A stretch of DNA of 60,088 bases from Thermoproteota archaeon (lineage in GTDB: Archaea > Thermoproteota > Methanomethylicia > Methanomethylicales > Methanomethylicaceae): positions 1 to 60,088 of the forward strand of contig JARXPE010000005.1 of the NCBI GenBank assembly GCA_029887795.1, read 5' to 3'. Under the pieces are notes generated by a model, which ran no database searches, was not told the origin of the DNA, and was given only the letters and a program-made list of their open reading frames with translations. Below are positions 50,059 to 59,407 of the stretch, piece after piece. Numbering within the stretch: the first letter of the stretch is position 1; each line of letters starts with the position of its first letter. The translations under genes were made by a program, and so were the position numbers.

Positions 50059-50886
50059 TCACTCTTTGATGTATCCGAGAACCTTCTTTCTGCCTGAGCT
50101 GCTCAACGCATCCGGCTTAAATATAAGGACAATGACCAAAGTCAAAACCAATACCACAAGAAAATAGAATGGGAAAACCGGGTAAGATATGCCAGGCTCA
50201 AGGAACAAGACTATGTTAGCCGAGTTTGTTGATGCGTGATATAGCGACACGCTGAAGAGGCTCCCGTTGGTGGAGTTATAGATCCATGTGTAAGATATTG
50301 AGAAAATGAGCATGAACATGAAAAAGAAGGCAAAGTTGTGGTAGTTAACTGCCATGACACTGTCCCTGACTGCAAAGTGAGGCGCGTGCCACAAAGCCCA
50401 AAAGACGCCTACGATTAGGCTCGAGGCGAGGGCGTTGCACTTTCTCTGGAGCGCCGGAAGAGCATATCCCCTCCAACCCACCTCCTCCCACATATTGACA
50501 AGAAAGTTAGACAAGAGTATGGGGAAAAACTCCACCGATTTCATAAAATCGAGGGAGTAAACACCCCCAGATGCGATCCATAGAAGGACCGCTGAGGCTG
50601 AAAGAGCCGGTGGCAGCAGGAGAGATAGGATGAGCCAACGCCTTTGAAAGCCCTTTAAGGAGAATTGAAGGAACAGGTAATCCGCGCCTTTTTTCCCGAA
50701 CTCCATTCTGGCGATTATGAGTGCGGCGAGTGTGGGAGAGGCGCCACCCACTATCATAAGTGGGAATACGTAGTCGGGAGGGAACATGCCGTAAGAAGAT
50801 AGGACCCATGGAGAGTAGGCTAATCCGGCGATCAGTAGGACCAAGGCGAAGTAATAAGCTACAAATTTAGTGTTATTGATGCCCAT
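50059..50886 (-). CDS. CPBP-family intramembrane protease
   Basis: MWEEVGWRGYALPALQRK (EExxR), GVFWALWHAPHF. Confidence 0.92.
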   Translation of the reverse strand: MGINNTKFVAYYFALVLLIAGLAYSPWVLSSYGMFPPDYVFPLMIVGGASPTLAALIIARMEFGKKGADYLFLQFSLKGFQRRWLILSLLLPPALSASAVLLWIASGGVYSLDFMKSVEFFPILLSNFLVNMWEEVGWRGYALPALQRKCNALASSLIVGVFWALWHAPHFAVRDSVMAVNYHNFAFFFMFMLIFSISYTWIYNSTNGSLFSVSLYHASTNSANIVLFLEPGISYPVFPFYFLVVLVLTLVIVLIFKPDALSSSGRKKVLGYIKE

Positions 50887-51077
50887 ACAAATGCATATCT
50901 CACATTTCTCACCGCAAGAACAAATATAGCTTTCTGGTGAATTTTTCTTGTGTCGTTTTAAGCTTTCCCGGCTTTGTTTTTCCTGAGTTTCAGAAGAATA
51001 ATAATTCTAGGATGATTGAAACAAATGCTTTTATACAGCGCTTGGGATAATTCCTTGAGGCGAATTATTTGAAAAAA

Positions 51078-51191
51078 ATGGACGAAAAGAAGATCGATTC
51101 ATGTGGTGGAGATTCTAAGCTGAGAAGCCTCATAAGAAGAATCACGAGAGAGTGCGAGTGGGCCGAGAGGCACAGCTTCCCATCCTGCTGA
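51078..51191 (+). CDS. Candidate 37-aa Cys-containing microprotein
   Basis: MDEKKIDSCGGDSKLRSLIRRITRECEWAERHSFPSC*; TATA-like CTTTTATACAG ~45 bp upstream. Confidence 0.35.
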   Translation: MDEKKIDSCGGDSKLRSLIRRITRECEWAERHSFPSC

Positions 51192-51314
51192 TTCTGGTTT
51201 GATGGACAGAGTCGTTTTCAAGAGTATTTCCAATATTAAGTTTATTAATCAGAGGTTCGGCTAGATTGAGATAAAGTTTTATTGAAAAGGGCGTTATCCT
51301 ACCAATAATTCAAT

Positions 51315-51728
51315 TCATTCTCCCAATATTTCAATGACGACGCGCCGACCGATCCTCGGACCGTCTAATTCAAGGAAGAATACGCTCTGCCAAGTCCCAA
51401 GGCAAAGGGATCCGTCCCTCACAGGAATGACCATCGAAGGTCCCATGAATGCGCCAGCCAGATGTGAGTCGGCGTTATCATCTATCCTGTTGTGGAGCCA
51501 GTCCCTCCCACGCGGAAAATCCTCTTCCACTTTTGTCAGCAAGTCCTCCATCAAACCGCGCTCCGGCTCGTTTATTATTATTGCGCTAGTGGAGTGTAAT
51601 GAGTAGACTACGCATATGCCATTCTTGATCCCACTCTCTTGAACCGCCATAAGCAGTTCTTGGGTAACGTCGATGAGCTCCCTCCTCTTTGTGGTGTTGA
51701 TTTGAATCTCCCTAAAGCTTGTATTCAT
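51315..51728 (-). CDS. YjbQ/UPF0047-family protein
   Basis: GICVVYSLHSTSAIIINEPE, NADSHLAGAFMGPSMVIPV, LGTWQSVFFLELDGPR; internal ATG start chosen. Confidence 0.92.
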   Translation of the reverse strand: MNTSFREIQINTTKRRELIDVTQELLMAVQESGIKNGICVVYSLHSTSAIIINEPERGLMEDLLTKVEEDFPRGRDWLHNRIDDNADSHLAGAFMGPSMVIPVRDGSLCLGTWQSVFFLELDGPRIGRRVVIEILGE

Positions 51729-52455
51729 AAAATCCCCCCTGTTTCGAAATGGCGAGCAAGCGTTTCGCCTCCTCAATCAATTTAATGAGGTCGTTCACCA
51801 CGGCATTTAAAAGGTATTCTCCTTTTTCCTTGTCAGCCTTTGTGGCGTCTCCGGTAAGGGCAATTTCGTAAAGTCGTTCGTCCAACCGCTTTGAGTAAAG
51901 CTTGAAAGATGGATATTGAACTGGGTGAGATTTTGCAAGATCCATCTTTACGAGCTTTCCGTTCACCGCAAGCATGGCACTCGTCTCATCCTCGCCGGCG
52001 TGACCCGTTGATGTGAATTTGGATAGAGCCTCAAGCCCAAGATCCTTCCACCAGTCCACCACTAAAATTGAAATGTCGGTCTCGCGGGCAGCCTCCCTTG
52101 CTGCCATAGCTATTGGGACGGAATTGCCGCCGTGACCATTGATGACAACTAAAAGTTTCATGCCGTTCCTGTGCGCCTCAACCATTATGCACTTGAGGTA
52201 CTTGTACAGAACTTCATCTGGAATGTCAAAGGTCCCTAAGAAGTTGCGCATGGCTTTGCAGGAACCATACCAGACGGGAGGAAGGATTAGACAGTTTAGC
52301 CTTTCTGCAATTTTTTCGGATATAAATTCAGGTATGAGTGTGTCGGTACCAAGTGGGAGGTGATTTCCATGCCTCTCTACACTTCCCACCGGTAGGATGG
52401 CTAGATTCCTATTTAGTATTTCAAACTCGTAACCTGTGAGGGTTTCAACCTTCAA
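51712..52455 (-). CDS. Creatininase-family amidohydrolase
   Basis: AILPVGSVERHGNHLPLGTDTLI, VVINGHGGNS, STGHAGEDETSAML. Confidence 0.92.
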   Translation of the reverse strand: MKVETLTGYEFEILNRNLAILPVGSVERHGNHLPLGTDTLIPEFISEKIAERLNCLILPPVWYGSCKAMRNFLGTFDIPDEVLYKYLKCIMVEAHRNGMKLLVVINGHGGNSVPIAMAAREAARETDISILVVDWWKDLGLEALSKFTSTGHAGEDETSAMLAVNGKLVKMDLAKSHPVQYPSFKLYSKRLDERLYEIALTGDATKADKEKGEYLLNAVVNDLIKLIEEAKRLLAISKQGGFYEYKL

Positions 52456-52735
52456 TTAAACCACCAATTATATAATTATAGCGGGCGGGGTTAAATTAAG
52501 TGCCCTTGCTACTTTTAGTGTTATAAAGTAGTATAATTTAAAATAAAAAAGAATATGGTATGCAAGTGTTTAAGGTTCCGGATAGGTTATTGGGTAACAG
52601 GGTCCAAGGCAAAGATATTATAACAGCTAATCGACAGAATAATGTTACTTTTTGTTATAAAAAGCATCATTGAAACCTTTGGGAACCAATTTTCCCCTTA
52701 GTTTGATTCTCCCCCGTTTAATATTGAGTATAACG

Positions 52736-53880
52736 TTAAAACCTTATCTTTGCATTGAGCTTAACGTTTGACGCTGTGCTAGGTTTTGTTCGAGCTCGTC
52801 TCAACTCCTGCAGCTCCTTAAGACCTTCCTCGACTTGGCGCCTCTCTTCTTTTGTCAACCCTAAAATGTCGTAGACCGCTTCGTCTAACTCTCTTTGGGC
52901 TTTCCTCTCGGCTTCCAAAACCTCTTCGAGCCTATTGAGAGCTTATACAGATCTGAGCAATCTACTTATCAGAGCTGCCTAATCCCCTCATCTTTATTCT
53001 GTTAGCCGAAATTCAATCCCTATAGGGATCTTCATAGGACAATCTTCTGCTTGTCATCCTCCTCTTTGTCCTTTTATGCAGGATAGAGAGCTCGAGGTAG
53101 AGCCGTTCGTCCCCTCTCTCAGAGCCTTTTGCCCTTTCCTGTGCTTCCGCATGCTTCTTTGCTCGTTTCTCTCAGGCGTCATGCCTCTTTAGATCGTTCC
53201 ATATGCCTCAGAATAAGCTAGTTAATGGACTTGCATACCCTCCTCAGCTTCGGTTCTTGAAGCCTGATCAGGGTCTCCTTTTTAACACGAACTGAAGAAT
53301 GCCTCCCAGTTGCATACATTTTTCTTTTGGATGTACTTCTCTTCCTTACTTCCGAGCATTCTCAAGAACCTCCTATAAGAGCATTCTCCACTACAAGATC
53401 GCAAATACGAGGACAATGAGTCCGAAGCCGATGGTTTCTGCAACTACCGAGGACTGTAAAGTCATCCTTTTTCCAAGACCTCCTCTATTTCATGACTACT
53501 TCCGCAGAGTTGGACATGCTACAAAGCGATCTTGTAATCCTTCCATGGTCCACACCCACATGAACATTAATAAATCTTGGATCTTGGTTTGAACTTCTCA
53601 CAGTGAAACTTGGGATTCATCCCTTCCCCTGTGACATGGCAGAACTCCGTTGAAGGTTCGACTCCTGGCATCGCTCACAGCATTCTTTGTCAGCGGAAGA
53701 GGGGAAATTTTATCCCCTCCCTCCCGTGTATTATTTCTCTCTTGTCCTCGCACTGAAGCATGAGAATTTTTGAATTTTCCTCCACCCCCTCGAGTGGAAT
53801 ATATATCCGCATTTTCCGCTTGTCTTCAGGATCAGGGCGCTCCTCGATGAGTCATGCCCCGGATTAATTTCTACATCATA
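52736..53880 (-). pseudogene. Cluster of degraded small genes
   Basis: Minus-strand remnants: coiled peptide LDEAVYDILGLTKEERRQVEEGLKELQELRRARTK (52736-52918), VKKETLIRLQEPKLRRVCKSI*LILRHME (~53190-53290), EFCHVTGEGMNPKFHCEKFKPRSKIY (~53567-53665), MRIYIPLEGVEENSKILMLQCEDKREIIHGREGIKFPLFR (53690-53812). Confidence 0.55.
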
Positions 53881-54056
53881 ACCATTTCAGCACATAGTCA
53901 TTTCATTACATTACTTTCAAAAGGAATAAAGCAATGGCAGAAGGAGTATCAAAAATCTAACTGTTAAAAACTGACAAAATTTAGCAAATGGTCCCTTTTC
54001 AATAGCAGCACTAGAGATTTATACTGTGACCTAGGTTTATAAAATGAGGGTGTCCA

Positions 54057-55271
54057 ATGTTAAGGATTGGCATTATAGGAAAGACTAACACCGGTAAGAC
54101 CACATTCTTCAACGCCGTGACTATGCTGAATGCCGAGATCTCAAACTACCCGTTCACAACAAAAACCCCGAACATTGGTGTGGGATACGTTAAGACCCCG
54201 TGCGTCTGCAGGGAGTTAGGCGTGACGGACAACCCCAAGAACTCTGCCTGCATCAACGGTTGGAGGTTCATACCTGTGGAGGTGGTGGACCTCCCAGGAC
54301 TGATAAAGGGCGCATGGGCTGGCGCTGGTTTAGGTATTCAGTTTCTATCTGTGGCAGCCCAGTCCGACGTCCTACTGCACATCGTGGACGCGTCGGGAAG
54401 TATAAACGCGAAGGGGGAGATCTGTGAGCCAGGAATGGGCTCTCCCCTAGCGGACTACTACGACATTGAGGAGGAGCTCATAAGGTGGTACATGAAGAAC
54501 CTTATAGAGAACGCCGAGCAAGTCCGCAGGTTAATGCAGGGCAAAGGCTTGGATCTCTCAAAGGCGCTAACCGAGGTGCTGGCGGGCATAAAGGTCAAGG
54601 AGTGGCACGTCAAGGAGGCTCTGCAGAGATCCAAGCTCACGGGCATACCGTTCGAGGACTGGGATGACGAGGACTTCAAGGCTTTCGCCACCGAGATAAG
54701 GTACATATCGAAGCCCACCCTGATAGTGGCGAACAAGATGGACCTGCCTGTGGCTGAGAAGAACTTCCAGGGTCTTCAAGAAACATTCGGCGAGAGGTTC
54801 GTTGTGCCATGCTCGGCTGATGTAGAACTGATGCTTCGAAGGGCGGAGAAGGCTGGCGCCATATCCTACGTCCCGGGGGAGGAGGGATTCAAGGTAAAGG
54901 ACGAGAGCAAGCTCACACCCAAGCAGAAGTGGGCTATAAACTACGTCCAGTCGAGGGTCTTCGACAAGTGGCTCAGGACGGGCGTCGACCAGGCACTTTC
55001 CATAGCGGTCTTCAAGCTCCTAATGATGAACGTTGTCTATCCGGTGGAGGACGCAAAGAGGTACTCAGACAAGAAGGGCAACGTGCTCCCGGACGCCTTC
55101 ATGCTGCCCCAAGGATCGACCCCGCTTGATCTGGCGAGGGAGATCCACTCCGAGCTCGCGGAGGGTTTCTTATACGCGATAGACGCGGTCACGGGCATAA
55201 GGCTCCCCAAGGACTACCAGCTCCACGACAGGGACGTAATAAGCATAATATCCACAAGGAAGCGCAGGTAG
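54057..55271 (+). CDS. ychF: YchF/OBG-family GTP-binding protein with TGS domain
   Basis: IGIIGKTNTGKTTFFNAVT, VVDLPGLIKGAWAGAGLGIQFL, IVANKMDLP, C-terminal TGS. Confidence 0.95.
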   Translation: MLRIGIIGKTNTGKTTFFNAVTMLNAEISNYPFTTKTPNIGVGYVKTPCVCRELGVTDNPKNSACINGWRFIPVEVVDLPGLIKGAWAGAGLGIQFLSVAAQSDVLLHIVDASGSINAKGEICEPGMGSPLADYYDIEEELIRWYMKNLIENAEQVRRLMQGKGLDLSKALTEVLAGIKVKEWHVKEALQRSKLTGIPFEDWDDEDFKAFATEIRYISKPTLIVANKMDLPVAEKNFQGLQETFGERFVVPCSADVELMLRRAEKAGAISYVPGEEGFKVKDESKLTPKQKWAINYVQSRVFDKWLRTGVDQALSIAVFKLLMMNVVYPVEDAKRYSDKKGNVLPDAFMLPQGSTPLDLAREIHSELAEGFLYAIDAVTGIRLPKDYQLHDRDVISIISTRKRR

Positions 55272-55350
55272 TCAAAATAGTGAATAAACTCTTTTTTAAC
55301 AAATATATAACAATTCATAAAAACGCAAAAAAGTAAAAGCGGGTAGATTT

Positions 55351-56424
55351 TTGTCGTCAAGAAAGCAATTACTTTTTCAATTGATTCTGATAATAATCGG
55401 AACGGTAAGTTTTTCCGTTTTCATGTTCGGACTTTTAGACCAGCCAAGAGAAACGAAAGTGACGCCAGCGGACAGTCCAAAACTCCCCGATCGAGGGTTC
55501 TTCATGGGAGTCCTGCCCGTGCCAGGAGATGGGCAATCCTTCGGGGAGGCGCACTCTCAGGCGGCGCAGTGTGCTGAGTTTGTGCCGGTCTGGGGGAGAC
55601 CGACCCCCTTTTATGATCTTGCGAAGGACTTGTCGGGCGACTGGGGTAAGAATTTCGTCGAGGAGTATGTGCGCGGTAAAGGGATGTTCCCGCTTGTTCA
55701 CGTATCGTTTATAGGTCCGAACCTAACCCTTGTGGTTCCGCCAAATCTGAAAAACGCGACCCTCAGCGACCCCGCTTGGAGAAGTTTGTACAAACAGGCG
55801 GTTCTTGATGTGGTCAGGGTCTGCAGACCGCTCTATCTCTCCGTGGGCAACGAGGTCAACAGGTGGTACGAGAGATACGGTGCGACAGGAAATGACCCGA
55901 ACGGCTTCCAGCACTTCGTCAGTCTTTACGAGGAGATATACGATGCCGTGAAGGAGATCTCCCCGCAGACTAAGGTCTTCTGCACTTTCGCGAGGGAGAT
56001 CGTATCAGAGAACCGTGAGGCGGACCTCAAGGTTCTATCTATGTTCGACCCAAAGAAGGTCGATATGCTGGTATTCACAAGCTATCCCTACGCGGTCAAG
56101 GAGATAAATAGACCATCAGATATTCCAGACAATTATTATTCCATCGCTTTAGCGTGCCTGCCGGATAAGCCTCTGGGATTTAGCGAAATTGGCTGGCCTT
56201 CAATGGAAGCCTTCGGCGGCGAGCAGGCTCAGGCGGACTTCATAAACCAAGTGGCAGGGCGCCTCACCAAAAGGCAAGGAATCAGCCTGCACTTATTAGG
56301 CTGGGCATGGCTGCACGATTTGGATAAGGATGATTGCTTAGGACTAATAAAAAGGGATTGCACGGAGAAGCCAGACTACGAAGCATGGAAAAGCCTATCA
56401 AGATTAGGGAACGGGGCAGAATGA
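55351..56424 (+). CDS. Membrane-anchored clan GH-A glycoside hydrolase-like protein
   Basis: N-terminal TM; LYLSVGNEVNRWYERYG (acid/base NE) and LGFSEIGWPSMEAFGG (nucleophile Glu, GH17-like SE.GWPS). Confidence 0.72.
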   Translation: MSSRKQLLFQLILIIIGTVSFSVFMFGLLDQPRETKVTPADSPKLPDRGFFMGVLPVPGDGQSFGEAHSQAAQCAEFVPVWGRPTPFYDLAKDLSGDWGKNFVEEYVRGKGMFPLVHVSFIGPNLTLVVPPNLKNATLSDPAWRSLYKQAVLDVVRVCRPLYLSVGNEVNRWYERYGATGNDPNGFQHFVSLYEEIYDAVKEISPQTKVFCTFAREIVSENREADLKVLSMFDPKKVDMLVFTSYPYAVKEINRPSDIPDNYYSIALACLPDKPLGFSEIGWPSMEAFGGEQAQADFINQVAGRLTKRQGISLHLLGWAWLHDLDKDDCLGLIKRDCTEKPDYEAWKSLSRLGNGAE

Positions 56425-56506
56425 ATCATTCGAATCAAAGTACAGGGTCTAAAATGAAGTAGTATGAGGATAGCGTTTTTCGGCTGACGGGGTTTGCGCT
56501 TTTTAA

Positions 56507-56577
56507 TCGATCTTTTTTCCCTTTTACTTTTTCCTTTCTCCTATTCCCTTTTCCTCTATTTTGATTTTTTATTTTAT
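56507..56577 (+). terminator. T-rich polypyrimidine tract between convergent genes
   Basis: cttttttcccttttactttttcctttctcctattcccttttcctctattttgatttttta after the GH-like gene. Confidence 0.5.
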
Positions 56578-57096
56578 CATCGAGATCCTTATCTTGGTTA
56601 ACTCTTCCTTCATCTGGGCGTCTAGTGTGAGTATGTCGAACACCTCTTGTAGGAATACTCCAATAAACTTCTTAATCTCCTCGTTTCCAAATATCAAGAT
56701 GTACTCGTCTTCCATCTTAACAAGCCTGAAGAAGTTGCATGCCTCCAGCCTCTTCAAGATTCTATCCACATCCAAGTAACGGAACTGCTCTGCGTGGCTC
56801 CGGGCAATCCTCCTGTGCTCCTCCCAGAACTTTTCCCTCTGGGGCGTGGACTCTATAATCCTAAGCATGGTCACCAAGTGATCCAAGTCCACTATAATGT
56901 GCTCCCCTCCTGTCAACATCTCCGCGTGTATCTTCAGCCGGTCCAATTCACCCTCACCGAAGCCCCTGAAGGTGTAGTAAAATTTTAGGGCCCTTCGTAT
57001 AAGATCGCTCTGGGAGACGTTCGGCTCCTTGAGCTTCTCGAGGATGCGCAGGGTCTCCTCGTTTAGGGCAATACTCGTCCTTATGGGAAGTTTCAT
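56569..57096 (-). CDS. Ribbon-helix-helix (CopG-like) DNA-binding protein with helical C-terminal domain
   Basis: PIRTSIALNEETLRILEKLKEPNVSQSDLIRRALKFYY. Confidence 0.82.
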   Translation of the reverse strand: MKLPIRTSIALNEETLRILEKLKEPNVSQSDLIRRALKFYYTFRGFGEGELDRLKIHAEMLTGGEHIIVDLDHLVTMLRIIESTPQREKFWEEHRRIARSHAEQFRYLDVDRILKRLEACNFFRLVKMEDEYILIFGNEEIKKFIGVFLQEVFDILTLDAQMKEELTKIRISMIK

Positions 57097-57409
57097 AATA
57101 CAAAGGACACGGATTGAAAATAAAAACTTTACTATTCATTAATATACAGCATTAATTAATTTTTTCAATTTCTAAAACTTTATTAAAAAACTATTTGTTA
57201 ATAGTGTTTGGCTATAATTGAATTGTTATATTGTGCTTAATATTGGACCGGAGCATGCTTGAGCGGCGATCCGCTCATAAAAAACACACCCCCGAAACCG
57301 AAATGGAGGCTACCAATAAAAATCACTCCAGAACAAAACATCCATATCGGCAACAGGTCAGCATCCCCTTTATAAACCACCTGAACAATAGTTTCCGTAG
57401 GCGATTCTT

Positions 57410-58102
57410 ATGGAATATGAGATAAAGTTTAGACCATCATACTCCATGGTGGTCATTAAGCTGAGCCAGGGCGAGACGATCGTCGGGGAGTCCGGGGCAA
57501 TGACATACATGACTCCCAACATCTCGGTAAGGACAAGGTCTAGGGAGGGTCTCCTCGGGTCCCTGGGTCTGAAGTTCTTAGGGGGGCAGTCCTTCTGGGT
57601 AAACGACTATACTGCAGTCAACGGTCCGGGAGAGATCGGGTTCGTCTCGGCGCCTCTTGGGGACATAGAGCGCCTCTCCCTTTCAGACGAGAGGGGCTAC
57701 ATAATCAGGAGGGAGTCCTACGTGGCTTCTTCACCGGCGATAGACCTTGATGTGAAGTGGGAGGGCTTCACAAAGGGTCTCTTCGGGCAGGGTTTATTCA
57801 TGATTAAGGCAAAAGGGGTCGGCGACCTCTTCATAAACACCTTCGGGGCGATAGACAGGCACGTGCTCAAGGAGGGCGAGAGCCTCATAGTGGACAACTT
57901 CCACCTAGTGGCGTTCAGCAACACATGCAGTTACAGGGTTGAGAGGTTCGGCGGACTAAAGGAGACGATATTGAGCGGTGAGGGCTTGGTGACGAGGATA
58001 AACGGTCCGGGAGAAGTCCTGCTACAGACGAAGAATCCAAGGGAGTTCGTGGAGTGGATGTGGACGCTCCTGGAGCCAATGATAAAATCTAGAGCCCGGT
58101 GA
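57410..58102 (+). CDS. AIM24/TIGR00266-family protein
   Basis: YSMVVIKLSQGETIVGESGAMTYMTPNISVRTRS, GPGEVLLQTKNPREFVEWM. Confidence 0.9.
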   Translation: MEYEIKFRPSYSMVVIKLSQGETIVGESGAMTYMTPNISVRTRSREGLLGSLGLKFLGGQSFWVNDYTAVNGPGEIGFVSAPLGDIERLSLSDERGYIIRRESYVASSPAIDLDVKWEGFTKGLFGQGLFMIKAKGVGDLFINTFGAIDRHVLKEGESLIVDNFHLVAFSNTCSYRVERFGGLKETILSGEGLVTRINGPGEVLLQTKNPREFVEWMWTLLEPMIKSRAR

Positions 58103-58647
58103 GGGCTTTGGAGGCAGGAGAGAGGGTAGTCCGGAGCGAGTTGGCCTTCTCTGGCAAACTAATCAAGGTCAGGGTCGACGAGGTGGTGCTCCCCAACGGG
58201 CGAGTCGCCCAGAGGGAGATCGTGGTACACAGGGGCGCAGTTGCCATAATAGGGTTGGAAGGCGACAAGATCATCATGGAGAGACAGTACAGACACGCCG
58301 CTGGGAAGATGATGTGGGAGATACCGGCTGGCACGCTCGAGGATGGGGAGACGCCCCTTGAGTGTGCCAAGAGAGAGCTGCTTGAGGAGACTGGATACGT
58401 GGCGGAGAAGATGGAGGAGTTCATCCACTTCTACGTGGCGGTGGGCTACAGCACGGAGATCATCCATGTCTTCCTGGCGACTGGGCTCAAGAGGGCAGAG
58501 CCAACCCCTGAAGAGGACGAGACAATTAAGACAAAGATGGTGCCATTTGACGAAGTCCTCAGGATGATAAGGGATAACGAAATCGAGGACGCAAAGACCA
58601 TAATTGGAGTGCTCATGCTGAGGGATAGAATGAAGCTTGGGGGGTAA
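58099..58647 (+). CDS. NUDIX hydrolase (ADP-ribose pyrophosphatase-like)
   Basis: Nudix box GTLEDGETPLECAKRELLEETGY. Confidence 0.95.
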   Translation: MRALEAGERVVRSELAFSGKLIKVRVDEVVLPNGRVAQREIVVHRGAVAIIGLEGDKIIMERQYRHAAGKMMWEIPAGTLEDGETPLECAKRELLEETGYVAEKMEEFIHFYVAVGYSTEIIHVFLATGLKRAEPTPEEDETIKTKMVPFDEVLRMIRDNEIEDAKTIIGVLMLRDRMKLGG

Positions 58648-59177
58648 TGCGTCACTGCCAAAGGTTCACAGTTATTATGGGGCGAGACAGGATGGCAGTT
58701 GACAGAGTGAAGGTCTCTAGGATAAGGAAGAGTCGCGGGCAGGGGTTCGAGCGCGAGCTCGTGAAGAGGTACCGTGAGGCTGGCTGGTGGTCTTATCGAA
58801 CCGGTGGGAGCAGCGCGTACCTGCCTGATCTCATAGCCACTAATGACACCACTGGAGAGCTCGATGTTGTGGAGGCGAAGGCGGGCGCAAAGGACCACCT
58901 CTACATCGAGTGGGACCAGATAGCCCGGGACATAATCCTCATAAACGGATTCAAGCGCTATCCCACAAGGAGAATAGTGCTGGCTTTCAAGTTCCTCTCA
59001 AAAAAATCCAAGGGCAAACCAGGCAATTATGAGAGGAGGGAGCTCCGCGAGTACTTCAAGGTTGTTCCAGAAGAATACTGGGAGAAACTTAACGGATGTA
59101 AGATCTCGTGCCATTACGAGCGGGGCTGCCCAGAACTTCCGGATTACAACCCGCCCTTCAAGGTCAAAGGTAAGTGA
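58647..59177 (+). CDS. hjc: Archaeal Holliday junction resolvase Hjc
   Basis: RKSRGQGFERELVKRYREAGWWSYRTGGSSAYLPDLIATN...LDVVEAKAG; true start may be ATG ~58692. Confidence 0.92.
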   Translation: MRHCQRFTVIMGRDRMAVDRVKVSRIRKSRGQGFERELVKRYREAGWWSYRTGGSSAYLPDLIATNDTTGELDVVEAKAGAKDHLYIEWDQIARDIILINGFKRYPTRRIVLAFKFLSKKSKGKPGNYERRELREYFKVVPEEYWEKLNGCKISCHYERGCPELPDYNPPFKVKGK

Positions 59178-59281
59178 ATGTAGACAGTAATCTAAATTTA
59201 AAATTTAAAATTTAATCAACAATTACGTCTTTAAGCCGTAAGAATAGTAATGTTAGGTGTATAACAATATGAAAAAACACA

Positions 59282-59407
59282 TCATTGGTCGAGAGTCACG
59301 CCTTCGCAATTGTGAGTTTCTGGCTGAATGTGGTGCGAACAGAAGTACTTCGTACAATACGGACACCTGAAGACTTCGGTTTCTTGGCAACAAAAATCGC
59401 ATTCCAT
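59282..59407 (-). CDS. AN1-type zinc finger microprotein (41 aa)
   Basis: MECDFCCQETEVFRCPYCTKYFCSHHIQPETHNCEGVTLDQ*, Cys/His spacing of AN1 fingers; below the track cutoff. Confidence 0.75.
   Translation of the reverse strand: MECDFCCQETEVFRCPYCTKYFCSHHIQPETHNCEGVTLDQ

Noticed and set aside
53299-53592. 97-aa plus-strand ORF in the degraded region
   Set aside because: No recognisable motif; remnants on the opposite strand give better coding similarity
53652-53672. tRNA T-arm-like string GAAGGTTCGACTCCTGGCATC
   Set aside because: The T-stem does not pair (GAAGG versus CCTGG), no D-arm or acceptor stem is found, and the minus strand reads as part of a decayed peptide
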